A stretch of 64,000 nt of DNA from Neokomagataea tanensis (GCF_006542335.1 NZ_CP032485.1:343501-407500), one strand, 5' to 3'; shown: positions 8,609 through 19,157, counted from the stretch's first letter. Notes: generated by a model not told the origin, from the sequence alone. A program made the numbers and translations.

Positions 8609-9190
8609 TTAACGCGATACTGGCACTAATAAATCGTCCAAAGCAGTTCCAACTGCCTCGACAGACTGCATGCCGTCGATGCGACGCAAACGTCCCTCAC
8701 GCTCGTAGTAAGGTAGGATTGGAGCAGTCTGGTCACGGTAAACTTTTAGACGTGAGCGTACGACTTCAGGCTCATCATCCTTGCGGCGAGTGCCATCTTC
8801 GGACGTACGAGACGCAATTCGTTCGACAAGTTGTTCTTCTGAGACATCCAGAAGAATAACAGCATCAATCGTCAATTCACGCTTGGCCAGCATGCTGTCG
8901 AGTGCTTCCGCCTGACTTTCCGTGCGTGGAAAACCATCAAGAATAAAACCCTGAGAACAATCTGCTTGACCGATGCGGTTTTGAATCATCTCAACGATGA
9001 TTGGATCAGGAACGAATTGCCCCTGCTCCATGATGGCTTTTGCCTCACGGCCAATCGCCGTTCCGGCAGCCACTTCCGCCCTCAACATATCTCCAGTGGA
9101 AATTTGCTTCAGGCCGAATTTCTGCTCAAGACGCTTAGCTTGCGTGCCCTTACCTGCCCCGGGCGGACCAAGAAGAATGATATTCATCAT
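8609..9190 (-). CDS. adk: Adenylate kinase, short (LID-less) form
   Basis: 193 residues; cytoplasmic enzyme balancing ATP + AMP and 2 ADP. P-loop GPPGAGKGTQ at about residues 8-17, AMP-binding STGDMLRAEVAAGT, and GFILDGFPRTESQAE are present. The segment where long forms carry the zinc-type LID is replaced by a short loop after RTSEDGTRRKDDE, which is the ordinary short form, not a deletion artefact. The ATG at 9190 overlaps the secY stop (ATGA); an in-frame ATG follows immediately. Confidence 0.97.
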   Translation of the reverse strand: MMNIILLGPPGAGKGTQAKRLEQKFGLKQISTGDMLRAEVAAGTAIGREAKAIMEQGQFVPDPIIVEMIQNRIGQADCSQGFILDGFPRTESQAEALDSMLAKRELTIDAVILLDVSEEQLVERIASRTSEDGTRRKDDEPEVVRSRLKVYRDQTAPILPYYEREGRLRRIDGMQSVEAVGTALDDLLVPVSR

Positions 9191-10557
9191 CGACGGATCC
9201 CCCCAGTCATCCCTGAACGCGGACCACGTCCACGCTGCTTACGGATCAATCCTTGATACTGATGCGCGACCAGATGCGACTGAATCTGCGTAACGGTGTC
9301 AATCGTCACTGAAACAATAATGATCAAGCTCGTCCCACCAAAATAAAACGGGACGTTATAGCGGCTGATCAAAATTTGCGGCAGCAAGCACACCACAACC
9401 AAGTACAAGGCGCCGATCGTCGTCAAGCGTGAAAGGATACGATCAAAATAACGCGAAGTGCTCGCCCCTGGACGAACACCAGGAATGAAACCGCCCTGCT
9501 TACGCAAATTTTCAGCTGTTTCTTCAGGATTAAACGTCACAGCGGCGTAGAAGTAGGAGAAGAACAATATCATGGCCGCATAAAAAGCCATGTATAAAGG
9601 CTGCCCCTGCCCCAGTTGCTGCCCTAACGTTGCAAGCCAGCCTGGCATGTTGTGATTGCTCACGAAGCCAGAAATCGTAACTGGAATAAGCAAAACAGAT
9701 GACGCGAAAATAGGCGGAATAACGCCAGCCGTGTTCACCTTGAGCGGCATGTGTGTGGATTCACCACCGAACATGCGGTTGCCCATCTGGCGCTTCGGAT
9801 ACTGGATTACAACGCGACGCTGCGCTTGCTCCATGAAGACAATAAAGGCGATAACCAAAATTGCCAAAACAAGGAATATAACCACGAAGATTGGAGAAAG
9901 GGCGCCAGTACGACCTAACTCAAACAAGCTTGCCAGCGCATGCGGCAAATTGGCGACAATCCCCGAGAAAATAATCAGCGAAATACCGTTACCGACACCA
10001 CGTGAAGTGATCTGTTCACCAATCCACATCAGGAACATGGTGCCGCCAACAAGCGTGACCACGCAGGAAATGATGAAGAACAGGCCAGGAGAAACTACCG
10101 CACTAGCACCATGCGAACTCATGTTCTCAAGGCCAACAGCAAGCCCATACGCTTGAAAAAGCGCAATAAAAACCGTCAGGTAGCGCGTGTAAGCATTAAG
10201 CTTTTTGCGCCCGGCTTCACCTTCTTTCTTCAGTGCGTCCATCGATGGCACTGCCGTCGAGAGCAACTGAATAATGATAGAGGCACTAATGTAAGGCATG
10301 ATGTTCAGCGCGAACACGGTCATGCGCCCTAAAGCGCCCCCCGTGAACATATCAAACATGCCAAGAATACCACCTTGGTGTTGAGCCAATAATTGCCCCA
10401 TCACCGTCGCATCAACCCCAGGAACCGGAATATACGTCCCAAGACGGTATACTACGAGCGCAATCAGGGTGAACCAGATGCGCTTTTTAAGCTCTGTCGC
10501 CTTGGCGAAGGAGCCCATATTGAGATTGGCGGCAAGCTGCTCTGCTGCGGAAGCCAT
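9187..10557 (-). CDS. secY: Preprotein translocase subunit SecY
   Basis: 456 residues, ten membrane helices; the protein-conducting channel of the SecYEG translocon. Hallmarks: LGTYIPVPGVD near the start, the plug region MFDMFTGGALGRM, GGTMFLMWIGEQITSRGVGNGIS, and the cytoplasmic loop GVRPGASTSRYFDRILSRLT. It is coupled to adk downstream by an ATGA overlap. Its 127-base leader after rplO is unusually structured (two large inverted repeats), so secY expression may be set separately from the upstream ribosomal proteins. Confidence 0.98.
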   Translation of the reverse strand: MASAAEQLAANLNMGSFAKATELKKRIWFTLIALVVYRLGTYIPVPGVDATVMGQLLAQHQGGILGMFDMFTGGALGRMTVFALNIMPYISASIIIQLLSTAVPSMDALKKEGEAGRKKLNAYTRYLTVFIALFQAYGLAVGLENMSSHGASAVVSPGLFFIISCVVTLVGGTMFLMWIGEQITSRGVGNGISLIIFSGIVANLPHALASLFELGRTGALSPIFVVIFLVLAILVIAFIVFMEQAQRRVVIQYPKRQMGNRMFGGESTHMPLKVNTAGVIPPIFASSVLLIPVTISGFVSNHNMPGWLATLGQQLGQGQPLYMAFYAAMILFFSYFYAAVTFNPEETAENLRKQGGFIPGVRPGASTSRYFDRILSRLTTIGALYLVVVCLLPQILISRYNVPFYFGGTSLIIIVSVTIDTVTQIQSHLVAHQYQGLIRKQRGRGPRSGMTGGIRR

Positions 10558-10578
10558 CCACCTGTCCTTTCACGAAAA

Positions 10579-10609
10579 CAGCGTCGCCGTACATAAGTAC
10601 GGGACGCTG
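10579..10609 (-). promoter_or_regulatory. Long stem-loop before the secY ribosome site
   Basis: A 13-bp stem (cagcgtc-ccgtac / gtacgg-gacgctg, one bulged G) with a 4-base loop is followed on the minus strand by TTTT and then the AAAGGA / AGGTGG ribosome site of secY. It resembles a weak terminator or attenuator. Confidence 0.6.
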
Positions 10610-10629
10610 CTTATCCTGTCACCACCAAG

Positions 10630-10669
10630 ATTGTAGTTTTGCATCATATTTCGGAAGCAAAACTACAAT
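10630..10669 (-). promoter_or_regulatory. 13-bp perfect inverted repeat downstream of rplO
   Basis: Arms attgtagttttgc / gcaaaactacaat with a 14-base loop lie 15 bases after the rplO stop. There is no T-run. A 13-base part (gaagcaaaactac) recurs exactly in the rplJ leader at 32670. Confidence 0.6.
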
Positions 10670-10684
10670 GATGTATCAGTGAAC

Positions 10685-11170
10685 TTAGCCTTCAGCCGAA
10701 GCGTCCGCTTTCGACGTCGCAACTTTGACAGAGCCACCGATCTTCTCAACAGCTGCAACAGCAGCAGCAGAGGCACCAGCAACTTCAATCGTCAGCGCTT
10801 GGCTCAGCTCGCCCTTAGCCAGCAGGCGAACACCGTCCACCTTGCCGCTAACGAGACCAGCTGCACGCAGCGTTGCTTCGTTAACAACCGCAGAAGCATC
10901 GAGCTTACCAGCTTCGATAGCCTTAGAAAGTGCACCGAGGTTAACCGGAGCATATTCTTTGCGGAAAATGTTTACGAAGCCGCGCTTGGGCATACGACGG
11001 TACAGCGGAAGCTGACCGCCTTCAAACCCGTTAAGCGAAACGCCTTCGCGAGCTTTCTGACCCTTGACACCACGACCGGAGGTCTTGCCCTTGCCGGAAC
11101 CGATGCCACGTCCAAGACGCTTCTTGCGGTAGCGTGAACCTTCGTTGTCACGCAGTTCATTTAGATTCAT
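10685..11170 (-). CDS. rplO: 50S ribosomal protein L15
   Basis: 161 residues; late-assembling 23S rRNA binder. Start at 11170 ([18 protein letters not shown]), preceded by GGAGGG inside the end of rpmD; a longer frame upstream lacks support. The glycine-rich basic tail [19 protein letters not shown] and [15 protein letters not shown] are diagnostic. The C-terminus is alanine-rich and slightly extended. Confidence 0.97.
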   Translation of the reverse strand: MNLNELRDNEGSRYRKKRLGRGIGSGKGKTSGRGVKGQKAREGVSLNGFEGGQLPLYRRMPKRGFVNIFRKEYAPVNLGALSKAIEAGKLDASAVVNEATLRAAGLVSGKVDGVRLLAKGELSQALTIEVAGASAAAVAAVEKIGGSVKVATSKADASAEG

Positions 11171-11171
11171 G

Positions 11172-11360
11172 TCAGCCCTCCACCTTGATAAGGTGAGCAA
11201 CCTTACGGATCATACCACGTACGGAAGGAGTGTCTTCCAGTGTACGGGTTGAGCCGATGCCGCGGAGACCAAGACCGACAATCGTCTCAGCTTGACCGGG
11301 CTTACGCCCGATAACTGAAGCGATTTGCGTTACGCGGAGAGTTTTGCCTTGCTCAGACAT
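11172..11360 (-). CDS. rpmD: 50S ribosomal protein L30
   Basis: 62 residues. The start [12 protein letters not shown] at 11360 lies 8 bases inside the end of rpsE, giving a translationally coupled overlap; a longer upstream frame is rpsE antiphase. [33 protein letters not shown] residues match the L30 core, with the conserved [12 protein letters not shown] end. Confidence 0.96.
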   Translation of the reverse strand: MSEQGKTLRVTQIASVIGRKPGQAETIVGLGLRGIGSTRTLEDTPSVRGMIRKVAHLIKVEG

Positions 11361-11925
11361 TTGCACCCTCCTCGGCCTGAACTTGTTCACGCTTACCGAA
11401 AAGCTCTGCTGCCTTCTTACCGCGACGAGACGCGACAAGACGTGGGCTGCTAGCTTTTTCAAGCGCTGCGAACGTTGCCTTGATCATGTTGTGCGGGTTC
11501 CGCGTTCCCAAGCTCTTAGCGACAACGTCGTTAATGCCCAAGCTCTCGAAAACTGCACGCATCGGACCACCAGCAATGATACCGGTACCAGCTTCAGCTG
11601 TACGAACCACCACTTTGCCCGCACCGTAGTGACCGAACAGATCGTGATGAAGGGTACGACCTTCTTTCATTGGTACGCGGATCATAGCGCGCTTTGCACG
11701 TTCCGTAGCCTTACGAATAGCTTCTGGAACTTCACGCGCCTTGCCTGCGCCGTAGCCTACGCGACCCTTCTGGTCACCCACAACGACCAGTGCAGCAAAA
11801 GCGAAGCGGCGACCGCCCTTTACGACTTTTGCAACACGGTTGATCGTTACGAGCTTGTCGACCAGATCGTCGCCCTGCTCACGCTCACGACCACCACGGC
11901 CGCCTTCTCTTGGCTCACGTGCCAT
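11353..11925 (-). CDS. rpsE: 30S ribosomal protein S5
   Basis: 190 residues; shapes the decoding centre and mRNA entry, and mutations here affect fidelity and spectinomycin response. The N-terminal Arg/Gly-rich tail ([14 protein letters not shown]) is the usual alphaproteobacterial extension. [18 protein letters not shown] and [17 protein letters not shown] are intact. It overlaps rpmD by 8 bases and follows rplR by 12. Confidence 0.97.
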   Translation of the reverse strand: MAREPREGGRGGREREQGDDLVDKLVTINRVAKVVKGGRRFAFAALVVVGDQKGRVGYGAGKAREVPEAIRKATERAKRAMIRVPMKEGRTLHHDLFGHYGAGKVVVRTAEAGTGIIAGGPMRAVFESLGINDVVAKSLGTRNPHNMIKATFAALEKASSPRLVASRRGKKAAELFGKREQVQAEEGANV

Positions 11926-11937
11926 GTGTGATCCTCC

Positions 11938-12300
11938 TTAGAACGAGAGCCCGCCCTCGCGGGCAGCCTCGGCCAGGGCCTTGACCCGACCATGATACAT
12001 ATAAGAGCCGCGATCGAACACAACAGTGCTTACGCCTGCTGCTACACCACGTTCTGCGATCAGCTTGCCGATAACAGTTGCTGCACCAACGTCTGCACCG
12101 GTCTTGCCAGCTGAGCGGATGTCCTTCTCCAGCGTGGAAGCGCTGGCGAGTGTACGACCCTGCGCATCGTCGATGATCTGCGCGTGAATGTGCTTGCTGG
12201 AACGGAAGACCGACAAACGCGGCCGGCCGCCGCTCTTGCGACGAAGCTGGAAGCGCAACCGCTGACGGCGGCGTTCCTGCAATCCTTGCTGCGATGCCAT
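11938..12300 (-). CDS. rplR: 50S ribosomal protein L18
   Basis: 120 residues; binds 5S rRNA together with L5 and L25. [18 protein letters not shown] and the conserved [25 protein letters not shown]-terminus (split here for reading) are clear. Its start codon shares one base with the rplF stop (TAATG), so translation is probably coupled. Confidence 0.97.
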   Translation of the reverse strand: MASQQGLQERRRQRLRFQLRRKSGGRPRLSVFRSSKHIHAQIIDDAQGRTLASASTLEKDIRSAGKTGADVGAATVIGKLIAERGVAAGVSTVVFDRGSYMYHGRVKALAEAAREGGLSF

Positions 12301-12836
12301 TATTTCTTCTTACCTTCCTTACGACGCAGAACTTCGGTCTCGTAACGAACGCCCTTGCCTTTGTAAGGCTCTGGACGACGGAAGCTACGGATATCCAGAG
12401 CTACCTGACCAACGCGCTGCTTATCATTGCCTTCGACGACAATAGCCGTCGGACGCGGCGTCGTGATCTTAATTCCAGCAGGAATCGGATACACAACATC
12501 GTGCGAGAAGCCGAGGTTCATTACCAGGTTCGAGCCCTGAACAGCTGCACGGAAACCCGTACCCTGAATTTCAAGAGCCTTCGAGAAGCCTGTTGACACA
12601 CCTTTGACCATGTTGGCAATCAACGCGCGCGTTGTGCCCCACATCGTCCAGTTATCGCGTGAGCGACGACCAACTGGCTCAACAGCAACCTGATTGCCTT
12701 CGACCTTGACGTCGACGTGACGGGAAATTGGCATCGACTGTTCGCCGAGCTTACCCTTCACTGTGATTACGCCATTTGTCAGGGTGACCTGAACGTCTGA
12801 CGGAACCTCTACCGGATACTTACCTACGCGAGACAT
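12300..12836 (-). CDS. rplF: 50S ribosomal protein L6
   Basis: 178 residues, two repeated domains near the factor-binding site. The real start is [15 protein letters not shown] at 12836; the frame runs on upstream to 13043 but that part is antisense-free overlap with rpsH and not L6-like. The C-terminal signature [20 protein letters not shown] is complete. Confidence 0.97.
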   Translation of the reverse strand: MSRVGKYPVEVPSDVQVTLTNGVITVKGKLGEQSMPISRHVDVKVEGNQVAVEPVGRRSRDNWTMWGTTRALIANMVKGVSTGFSKALEIQGTGFRAAVQGSNLVMNLGFSHDVVYPIPAGIKITTPRPTAIVVEGNDKQRVGQVALDIRSFRRPEPYKGKGVRYETEVLRRKEGKKK

Positions 12837-12846
12837 GCGATCCTCC

Positions 12847-13245
12847 TTAGAAGACGCGGCACAGGACCTCGCCACCAACATTGGTAGCGCGGGCCTCGAC
12901 GTCCGACAGGACGCCACGCGGAGTGGACAGGATCGACACACCAAGGCCGGCATAAACGCGCGGCAGTTCCTTGATCTTCGAATAAACGCGGCGACCGGGC
13001 TTAGAGACACGGTGAATCTCTTTAATGACCGGCTGGCCTTCAACGTATTTCAGCTCAATACGAAGCTGAGAAACACCCTTGCGGACTTCTTCAGATGAGA
13101 AGCCACGGATGTAACCTTCACGCTTCAAAGCTTCAAGAACGCTTGCACGCAGCTTTGACGCAGGAGCAACACAGGCCGCATGACGCGCACGCTGCGCGTT
13201 GCGGATCCGGGTGAGCATATCACCCAATGGATCAGATAGAGACAT
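12847..13245 (-). CDS. rpsH: 30S ribosomal protein S8
   Basis: 132 residues; primary 16S rRNA binder and, in enterobacteria, translational repressor of the spc operon. [16 protein letters not shown] and the C-terminal [22 protein letters not shown] pattern are present; the usual STSKG loop reads ILSTPRGV here. It is followed by rplF after 10 bases. Confidence 0.97.
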   Translation of the reverse strand: MSLSDPLGDMLTRIRNAQRARHAACVAPASKLRASVLEALKREGYIRGFSSEEVRKGVSQLRIELKYVEGQPVIKEIHRVSKPGRRVYSKIKELPRVYAGLGVSILSTPRGVLSDVEARATNVGGEVLCRVF

Positions 13246-13257
13246 TTATTCGCTCCC

Positions 13258-13563
13258 TTACCAGCTCGACTTAACCATGCCAGGAATCTGACCAGAAGAA
13301 GCCAGATCACGCAGAGCAACACGGCAAAGCTCGAACTTGCGATAGTTCGCACGGGGGCGACCCGTCAATTTGCAACGCAGACGTACGCGGGTTTCCGCAC
13401 CGTTACGTGGCAACTGTGCCAGCTTCAGCGTCGCTTCAAAGCGGTCTTCGACCGACAAGGAGCGATCCTTGATAATATTTTTCAACGCGGTCCGCTTCGC
13501 CTTATCGCGCTTCGCCATAGCGGCGCGACGGTTGTTGCGGTTTACCGCTGAGATCTTCGCCAT
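13258..13563 (-). CDS. rpsN: 30S ribosomal protein S14 (zinc-independent C- form)
   Basis: 101 residues, the long form that lacks the CXXC zinc ribbon. [19 protein letters not shown] and the end [11 protein letters not shown] are diagnostic. Its 135-base spacer from rplE contains a stem-loop. It follows the standard rplE-rpsN-rpsH order. Confidence 0.97.
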   Translation of the reverse strand: MAKISAVNRNNRRAAMAKRDKAKRTALKNIIKDRSLSVEDRFEATLKLAQLPRNGAETRVRLRCKLTGRPRANYRKFELCRVALRDLASSGQIPGMVKSSW

Positions 13564-13634
13564 CTCGAATTTTCTCCCGGAACCTGTCAGGCCTATCCCG
13601 ACGGTTTTCCAATCGACGCCTCTATATAGGAAAG

Positions 13635-13655
13635 CGGCCTCCCAATGGAAGGCCG
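13635..13655 (-). promoter_or_regulatory. Stem-loop in the rplE-rpsN spacer
   Basis: A 9-bp stem (cggcctccc / ggaaggccg with one G-U) and a 3-base loop lie midway in a 135-base spacer. Enterobacterial S8 autoregulation acts near rplE, so a comparable role is possible but unproven. Confidence 0.4.
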
Positions 13656-13698
13656 ATTCTCTATTTTTTAGCCCGATCGGTCTGAAAAAATGATGCGA

Positions 13699-14262
13699 TC
13701 AGCCTTGGAAAGGCAATTGGAATGCCTTCAGCAACGCTTTAGCTTCTGCATCAGTCTTCGCCGTGGTCACAAAAATGATGTCCATGCCGCGCACAGCATC
13801 AATTTTGTCATATTCGATTTCCGGGAATACGATCTGTTCCTTGATACCCATGGCAAAGTTGCCACGGCCGTCAAAGCCCTTATTCGCCGGAAGACCACGG
13901 AAGTCACGAATGCGCGGCATCGCGATCGTCACAAGACGATCGAGGAATTCGTACATACGTGCGCGACGCAGCGTCACTTTACAACCAATGGGCAGACCCT
14001 CACGGATCTTAAAGCCGGCAATAGCCTTACGTGCCAGCGTCTTAACCGGCTTTTGACCGGAAATCGCTGCCATTTCAGCAACAGCGGCATCCAGTTTCTT
14101 CTGGTCACCAGCTGCTTCACCGACACCCATGTTCAGCACGATCTTCTCGAGCTTGGGTACCTGCATCGGGTTCGTGTAGTTGAACTGCTCAAGCAGTTCC
14201 TTCTTCAGAACCGTTTCGTAGTGCTGCTGCAGACGCGGCAGCACGGACGTGTTGTCAGACAT
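13699..14262 (-). CDS. rplE: 50S ribosomal protein L5
   Basis: 187 residues; binds 5S rRNA and contacts the P-site t[21 protein letters not shown], the [19 protein letters not shown] loop and the [20 protein letters not shown] end are conserved. It follows rplX by 10 bases and has a 135-base spacer to rpsN downstream. Confidence 0.98.
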   Translation of the reverse strand: MSDNTSVLPRLQQHYETVLKKELLEQFNYTNPMQVPKLEKIVLNMGVGEAAGDQKKLDAAVAEMAAISGQKPVKTLARKAIAGFKIREGLPIGCKVTLRRARMYEFLDRLVTIAMPRIRDFRGLPANKGFDGRGNFAMGIKEQIVFPEIEYDKIDAVRGMDIIFVTTAKTDAEAKALLKAFQLPFQG

Positions 14263-14272
14263 CTTGCGCTCC

Positions 14273-14593
14273 TCAGCCCTCGATCACTTCGCCGGTTGCC
14301 TTAGCAACACGAACCTTGCGACCGTCTTCCAGAACGCGGAAAGCAACGCGAGTTGGCTTGCCGCTCTTTGGATCAACCAGCTTGAGGTTCGAAAGGTGAA
14401 TCGGCATCTCACGCTCGATGATGCCGCCTTCGCCGCCCATGCGGTTTGGCTTCGTGTGGCGCTTAGCAATAGCTACACCACGTACGACTGCCTTTTCTGC
14501 CTTAGGCAGGACAGCCAGCACTTCACCGCGTACACCGCGTGACTTGCCAGAGAGGACCAGAACCTGGTCACCCTTTTTAATACGAGCAGCCAT
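14273..14593 (-). CDS. rplX: 50S ribosomal protein L24
   Basis: 106 residues; initiates large-subunit assembly through the KOW fold. [18 protein letters not shown] is the KOW motif and [20 protein letters not shown] follows. Its start shares a base with the rplN stop (TAATG). Confidence 0.97.
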   Translation of the reverse strand: MAARIKKGDQVLVLSGKSRGVRGEVLAVLPKAEKAVVRGVAIAKRHTKPNRMGGEGGIIEREMPIHLSNLKLVDPKSGKPTRVAFRVLEDGRKVRVAKATGEVIEG

Positions 14594-14961
14594 TATAGCA
14601 CCTCCGGAGCCAGCGAGATGATCTTCATGAACTTGCGAGCACGCAGTTCACGGACCACTGGGCCAAAGATACGCGTTCCGATTGGCTCTTGCTGCTTGTT
14701 GATAAGAACTGCAGCGTTCTTATCAAAGCGGATAGCAGAACCATCAGCACGGCGCACAGGATAGGACGTACGAACGATAACGGCTTGATGCACGTCACCC
14801 TTCTTTACCTTACCCCGGGGAATTGCTTCCTTAACGGATACGACAATGATGTCGCCGACCGAGGCAGTCTTCCGCTTGGAGCCGCCCAGTACCTTGATGC
14901 ACTGCACCCGACGTGCGCCGGAATTGTCGGCTACGTCAAGGTTGGTCTCGGGATGAATCAT
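14593..14961 (-). CDS. rplN: 50S ribosomal protein L14
   Basis: 122 residues; part of an intersubunit bridge. Starts [19 protein letters not shown], includes [20 protein letters not shown] and ends [11 protein letters not shown], full length. Spaced 12 bases from rpsQ. Confidence 0.98.
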   Translation of the reverse strand: MIHPETNLDVADNSGARRVQCIKVLGGSKRKTASVGDIIVVSVKEAIPRGKVKKGDVHQAVIVRTSYPVRRADGSAIRFDKNAAVLINKQQEPIGTRIFGPVVRELRARKFMKIISLAPEVL

Positions 14962-14973
14962 GTGCCTACCCCC

Positions 14974-15243
14974 TTACGCGCTAACGGTAGAGGCCTGAAC
15001 CAGGTCCTCTCCGTTACGACCGACGACAGACCACGTCTTGCGCTTGGAAATGGGTGCGCATTCTTCAATGCGAACAACATCACCAATCTGGCAGACATTG
15101 CCTTCATCATGAGCCGCATACTTTTTAGAGCGGCGGATAAACTTCTTATAGAGCGGGTGCATCACACGACGATCAACAAGAACGGTAACCGTCTTGTCCA
15201 TCTTGTCGCTCGTGACCCGACCTGTCAGGACGCGCCTTGGCAT
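14974..15243 (-). CDS. rpsQ: 30S ribosomal protein S17
   Basis: 89 residues. The start [19 protein letters not shown] at 15243 is chosen over a longer frame because the extra N-terminus is the antiphase of rpm[20 protein letters not shown] and [18 protein letters not shown] are the S17 OB-fold signatures. Confidence 0.97.
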   Translation of the reverse strand: MPRRVLTGRVTSDKMDKTVTVLVDRRVMHPLYKKFIRRSKKYAAHDEGNVCQIGDVVRIEECAPISKRKTWSVVGRNGEDLVQASTVSA

Positions 15244-15256
15244 CGTCCGTCTCCTC

Positions 15257-15490
15257 TCAGGACTCTGCGGCGGACGTTTTTGCGCCCGCACGGTTCTTCG
15301 ACTGGGTAGCCAACGTCTTGATACGTGCAATCGCACGACGCACGACCTTAACGCGGCTAGTGTTTTCCGACTGCCCTGTGGCAGCCGAGAAACGATGATT
15401 GATCTGCTCGCGCTTGAGATCGATCAGAAGAGCTTTCAGCTCATCTTCACTCTTCGCACGAAGATCGGCAGGCTTAAAAGTGTCGGCCAT
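15257..15490 (-). CDS. rpmC: 50S ribosomal protein L29
   Basis: 77 residues, two helices at the tunnel exit where signal recognition particle and trigger factor dock. [18 protein letters not shown] and the [17 protein letters not shown] block are typical. One base separates it from the rplP stop, indicating tight coupling. Confidence 0.96.
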   Translation of the reverse strand: MADTFKPADLRAKSEDELKALLIDLKREQINHRFSAATGQSENTSRVKVVRRAIARIKTLATQSKNRAGAKTSAAES

Positions 15491-15491
15491 C

Positions 15492-15908
15492 TCACGCGTC
15501 TCCGATACGCTGAACGAACTTGGTCTTGATCGGGAGCTTTGCAGCGCCCAGGCTCAGTGCCAGACGTGCAACCTCGGGGGGTACACCCTCGATCTCGAAC
15601 AGGATACGACCCGGCTTGACGCGTGCTGCCCAATACTCTGGTGAGCCCTTACCGGAGCCCATACGCACTTCTGCCGGTTTTGTCGAGACTGGAAGATCCG
15701 GAAAAATACGAATCCACACACGACCCGCACGCTTCATTGCACGAGTAATGGCTCGACGTGAAGCCTCAATCTGGCGCGCTGTGATCCGCTCGGGTTCAAG
15801 CGCCTTCAGACCATAAGCTCCGAAGTTAAGTGTTGTTCCGCCTTTTGCTAGGCCGTGGATGCGACCCTTATGCGCCTTACGAAACTTTGTCCGCTTTGGG
15901 GAAAGCAT
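15492..15908 (-). CDS. rplP: 50S ribosomal protein L16
   Basis: 138 residues; stabilises A-site tRNA at the central protuberance. [16 protein letters not shown] and the [19 protein letters not shown] segment, which carries the Arg hydroxylated in other bacteria, are intact. A 52-base spacer separates it from rpsC. Confidence 0.98.
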   Translation of the reverse strand: MLSPKRTKFRKAHKGRIHGLAKGGTTLNFGAYGLKALEPERITARQIEASRRAITRAMKRAGRVWIRIFPDLPVSTKPAEVRMGSGKGSPEYWAARVKPGRILFEIEGVPPEVARLALSLGAAKLPIKTKFVQRIGDA

Positions 15909-15960
15909 GTTGTTAAATCCTCAATGCACCTGCAAGGAGTTACGGGCTTGCGCCCGTACC

Positions 15961-16638
15961 TCAACGTTGCGGAGCCTGCTCCGCGGCACGACGGTCCTGT
16001 GCCATTGGGTCATGTGCCAGGATCTCGCCCTTGAAGATCCACACTTTCACGCCGCAGGTTCCGTAAGTCGTCATAGCCGAAGCTACACCGTAGTCGATAT
16101 CTGCACGCAATGTGTGCAGAGGTACACGACCTTCACGATACTTCTCGTCACGCGCGATTTCTGCACCGCCAAGACGGCCACTGCAGGTGATCCGGATGCC
16201 CTGTGCGCCGAGACGCATAGCGGACTGGATCGCACGCTTCATTGCACGACGGAAAGCAACGCGGCGTTCCAGCTGCTGAGCGATGTTTTCGGCAACGAGC
16301 GTCGCGTCGATTTCCGGCTTACGGATCTCAACGATGTTCAGCGCAACGTCGGTCTTGGCCATACGGCTGAGCTCTTTACGGAGCGCATCGATGTCCTGAC
16401 CCTTCTTACCAATAACAACGCCTGGACGAGCAGCATAGATCGTTACGCGCGGCTTCTTAGCCGGACGCTCGATAACTACGCGTGAAACGCCAGCGCCTGA
16501 AAGCTTGCGACGCAGATGCGTGCGGAGCTTCAGATCTTCATGCAGCAGGCGAGCATAGTCGCCATCTGCATACCAACGGCTGTCCCAAGTACGATTGACG
16601 CCGAGCCGGAGCCCGATCGGATTGACCTTATGTCCCAT
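15961..16638 (-). CDS. rpsC: 30S ribosomal protein S3
   Basis: 225 residues; mRNA entry-channel helicase with a KH domain. [19 protein letters not shown] and the KH motif [18 protein letters not shown] are followed by [12 protein letters not shown] and a short Ala/Arg-rich tail. Three bases separate it from rplV. Confidence 0.98.
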   Translation of the reverse strand: MGHKVNPIGLRLGVNRTWDSRWYADGDYARLLHEDLKLRTHLRRKLSGAGVSRVVIERPAKKPRVTIYAARPGVVIGKKGQDIDALRKELSRMAKTDVALNIVEIRKPEIDATLVAENIAQQLERRVAFRRAMKRAIQSAMRLGAQGIRITCSGRLGGAEIARDEKYREGRVPLHTLRADIDYGVASAMTTYGTCGVKVWIFKGEILAHDPMAQDRRAAEQAPQR

Positions 16639-16641
16639 TGA

Positions 16642-17049
16642 TCAAGCTGCCTTCTGCTCTTTGCCGGTTTCCGGTGCTTCCGCACGTTCAGCCACAACGA
16701 TCTTCAGATGGCTGAAGAACTTCTCAACGCGGGCCGAACGACCACGACCACGCGCGTGGAAACGCTTCATAACAATGGACTTGCCAACTTCGGCTGTCTT
16801 AACCACCAAACGGTCAACGTCTAGCTGATGGTTATTTTCAGCGTTAGCAACGGCGCTTTCCAGCGTCTTCTTAACCTGCTGCGCAATACGACGACGTGAG
16901 AACGTCAATGCCGCAATTGCCTTGTCAGCAGGCTGGTTGCGGATCATCGCCGCAACCAGGTTAAGCTTGCGCGGGCTGACGCGGATATTGCGCGTAATTG
17001 CCTGCGCTTCCGTGTCCGCAAGCGTGCGGATATGCTTCGGCTTGCTCAT
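16642..17049 (-). CDS. rplV: 50S ribosomal protein L22
   Basis: 135 residues; its hairpin reaches into the exit tunnel. [19 protein letters not shown] and the hairpin [20 protein letters not shown] are present. A lysine/glutamate-rich C-terminal extension is seen after the usual end. It overlaps nothing and follows rpsS by 2 bases. Confidence 0.97.
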   Translation of the reverse strand: MSKPKHIRTLADTEAQAITRNIRVSPRKLNLVAAMIRNQPADKAIAALTFSRRRIAQQVKKTLESAVANAENNHQLDVDRLVVKTAEVGKSIVMKRFHARGRGRSARVEKFFSHLKIVVAERAEAPETGKEQKAA

Positions 17050-17051
17050 GT

Positions 17052-17330
17052 TCAGCCCCGCTTCGACTTCTTGTCGGAGCCGTGGCCGGTATACGTACGT
17101 GTCGGTGAGAACTCACCGAACTTGTGACCGACCATGTTCTCCGTAACCTGCACTGGCAGGAACTTGTGACCATTATAAACGCCGAACGTCAGCCCGACGA
17201 ACTGCGGCAGAATCGTGGAACGACGTGACCAGATCTTGATCACTTCGTTACGACCTGAAGCACGTGATGCTTCAGCTTTGCCGAACAGATACCCGTCAAC
17301 GAACGGGCCCTTCCAGACGGAACGTGCCAT
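17052..17330 (-). CDS. rpsS: 30S ribosomal protein S19
   Basis: 92 residues; head protein contacting S13. [28 protein letters not shown] and [14 protein letters not shown] are the family fingerprints. Spacing of 16 bases from rplB. Confidence 0.98.
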   Translation of the reverse strand: MARSVWKGPFVDGYLFGKAEASRASGRNEVIKIWSRRSTILPQFVGLTFGVYNGHKFLPVQVTENMVGHKFGEFSPTRTYTGHGSDKKSKRG

Positions 17331-17346
17331 CTCTATGTGCCCCCTC

Positions 17347-18177
17347 TTACTTACCGCGGTTGCGGCGACGGATAATCAGGCTGTCCGTCTTCTTGTTTAC
17401 ACGCGTCTTGTAACCCTTGGTTGGAACACCCCATGGTGTAACCGGATGACGGCCACCAGAAGAACGTCCCTCACCACCACCATGTGGGTGATCTACCGGG
17501 TTCATGACAACACCACGGTTGTGTGGGCGGCGACCCAACCAACGTGAACGGCCTGCCTTACCAATGTGCTGGTTCATGTTGTCGGGGTTGGAAACCGCAC
17601 CGACAGTAGCCATGCACTCGCCGCGGACAAGGCGTAGTTCGCCTGACTGCAGCTTGATCTGAGCGTAACCGTTATCTTTACCGACCAGCTGTGCATATGT
17701 GCCAGCAGAACGTGCCAGCTTACCGCCTGCACCCTGCTTCAGCTCAATGTTATGCACAATCGTACCGACAGGCATGGAGCCGAGCGGCATTGCATTACCT
17801 GGCTTCACGTCTGTGCGGTGACCCGCAACAACACGATCGCCAGCCTTAATGCGCTGAGGTGCCAAGATGTATGCCAGTTCACCGTCATCATACTTGATCA
17901 GTGCGATGAACGCTGTACGGTTTGGGTCATATTCAAGACGTTCTACCGTTGCTGCAACGTCGAACTTGCGACGCTTGAAGTCAACATAACGGTAAGACTG
18001 CTTGTGCCCGCCGCCACGGAAACGAACTGTCGTACGACCGTGGTTATTACGGCCGCCTGACTTCTTCTTGCCTTCCGTCAACTGCTTGACCGGCTTGCCC
18101 TTCCAGAGCTCGCTACGGTCAATCAGCACGGTGCCGCGTGTGCTCGGCGTCGTGGGATTAAAGTGCTTCAATGCCAT
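17347..18177 (-). CDS. rplB: 50S ribosomal protein L2
   Basis: 276 residues; required for subunit joining and peptidyl transfer. [19 protein letters not shown] opens the RNA-binding domain; the catalytically important [21 protein letters not shown] (His near residue 229) is intact. Follows rplW by 16 bases. Confidence 0.98.
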   Translation of the reverse strand: MALKHFNPTTPSTRGTVLIDRSELWKGKPVKQLTEGKKKSGGRNNHGRTTVRFRGGGHKQSYRYVDFKRRKFDVAATVERLEYDPNRTAFIALIKYDDGELAYILAPQRIKAGDRVVAGHRTDVKPGNAMPLGSMPVGTIVHNIELKQGAGGKLARSAGTYAQLVGKDNGYAQIKLQSGELRLVRGECMATVGAVSNPDNMNQHIGKAGRSRWLGRRPHNRGVVMNPVDHPHGGGEGRSSGGRHPVTPWGVPTKGYKTRVNKKTDSLIIRRRNRGK

Positions 18178-18193
18178 GGTAGTCTACCCCGCC

Positions 18194-18535
18194 TCAGCCC
18201 AACTTTGCTGTCAGGTCAATAGAATGACCCTCAGCAAGCTGAACATAAGCCTTCTTGATGTCAGAACGACGGCCGGGACGACCCTTGACGCGCTTGATCT
18301 TACCCTTCTGGACCAGCGTGCTAACGCCAGAAACCTTTACGTTGAAGAGTTTTTCAACAGCGGCCTTGATCTGTGGCTTCGTCGCCGTCAATGCGACCTT
18401 GAACACAACTTGGTTACGCTCTGAAAGCAGCGTAGCCTTTTCTGTGATCAATGGCGCACGCAGTACGTCGTACAGCGCTTCCTGCGAGAGATTCTCTGCA
18501 GCTTTGCGAGCATTCATGACGATTGGTAATGTCAT
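18194..18535 (-). CDS. rplW: 50S ribosomal protein L23
   Basis: 113 residues; docking site for trigger factor and SRP at the tunnel exit. [18 protein letters not shown] and [20 protein letters not shown] are typical. The ATG overlaps the rplD stop as ATGA. Confidence 0.97.
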   Translation of the reverse strand: MTLPIVMNARKAAENLSQEALYDVLRAPLITEKATLLSERNQVVFKVALTATKPQIKAAVEKLFNVKVSGVSTLVQKGKIKRVKGRPGRRSDIKKAYVQLAEGHSIDLTAKLG

Positions 18536-19146
18536 GCTAGGCGCTCCTTGAGCCCCTCAAGACCAGCGCGCGTGATAACAAGCACGTCGTGGTTGAGAAT
18601 GTCATAAACGTTCGCCCCAAGTGTTGGGATAACGTCGATCTTTGGCAGGTTCGCAATTGCGCGTGCGAACAGCTCATCAACCGTACCGTCAACGAACAGA
18701 GCAGAGCTCAGGCCCAGTGCTTGCAGCTTAGCTGCAGCTTCACGGGTCTTGCTCACGCCATTTGCAGCGTCCAGCACAACCAGCTTGCCGTCAGCAGCCT
18801 TCTGCGACAGCGCAGAAATAAGGCCTAAACGACGAACTTTCTTCGGCAGGTCATAACCGTGGTCACGCACAACCGGACCGTGGACCACGCCACCTGTACG
18901 GAATTGCGGCGCACGCAAAGAGCCCTGACGAGCTGAGCCCGTGCCCTTCTGGCGGAAAGGCTTCTTGGTCGTGCCTGATACTTCACCCATACCCTTTGTA
19001 CGGTGCGTACCTGCACGGCGCTTTGCCAACTGCCAGTGAACAACGCGAGCCATAATGTCGGCACGTGGTGCTACTGCGAAAATCTCTTCCGGAAGCGTGA
19101 TCGAACCAGCGCTACCGTTATCGAGGGTCTTGATATCGTACTGCAT
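18532..19146 (-). CDS. rplD: 50S ribosomal protein L4
   Basis: 204 residues; lines the tunnel constriction and in enterobacteria represses the S10 operon. The start [15 protein letters not shown] at 19146 is preferred to an ATG five codons upstream because it gives the family start. [18 protein letters not shown] is the tunnel loop; [19 protein letters not shown] closes the protein. Confidence 0.96.
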   Translation of the reverse strand: MQYDIKTLDNGSAGSITLPEEIFAVAPRADIMARVVHWQLAKRRAGTHRTKGMGEVSGTTKKPFRQKGTGSARQGSLRAPQFRTGGVVHGPVVRDHGYDLPKKVRRLGLISALSQKAADGKLVVLDAANGVSKTREAAAKLQALGLSSALFVDGTVDELFARAIANLPKIDVIPTLGANVYDILNHDVLVITRAGLEGLKERLA

Positions 19147-19157
19147 ACCCCTCGTCC

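Noticed and set aside
8609..9190. Adenylate kinase that seems to have lost its LID domain
   Set aside because: All catalytic motifs are present and the length fits the well-known short form.
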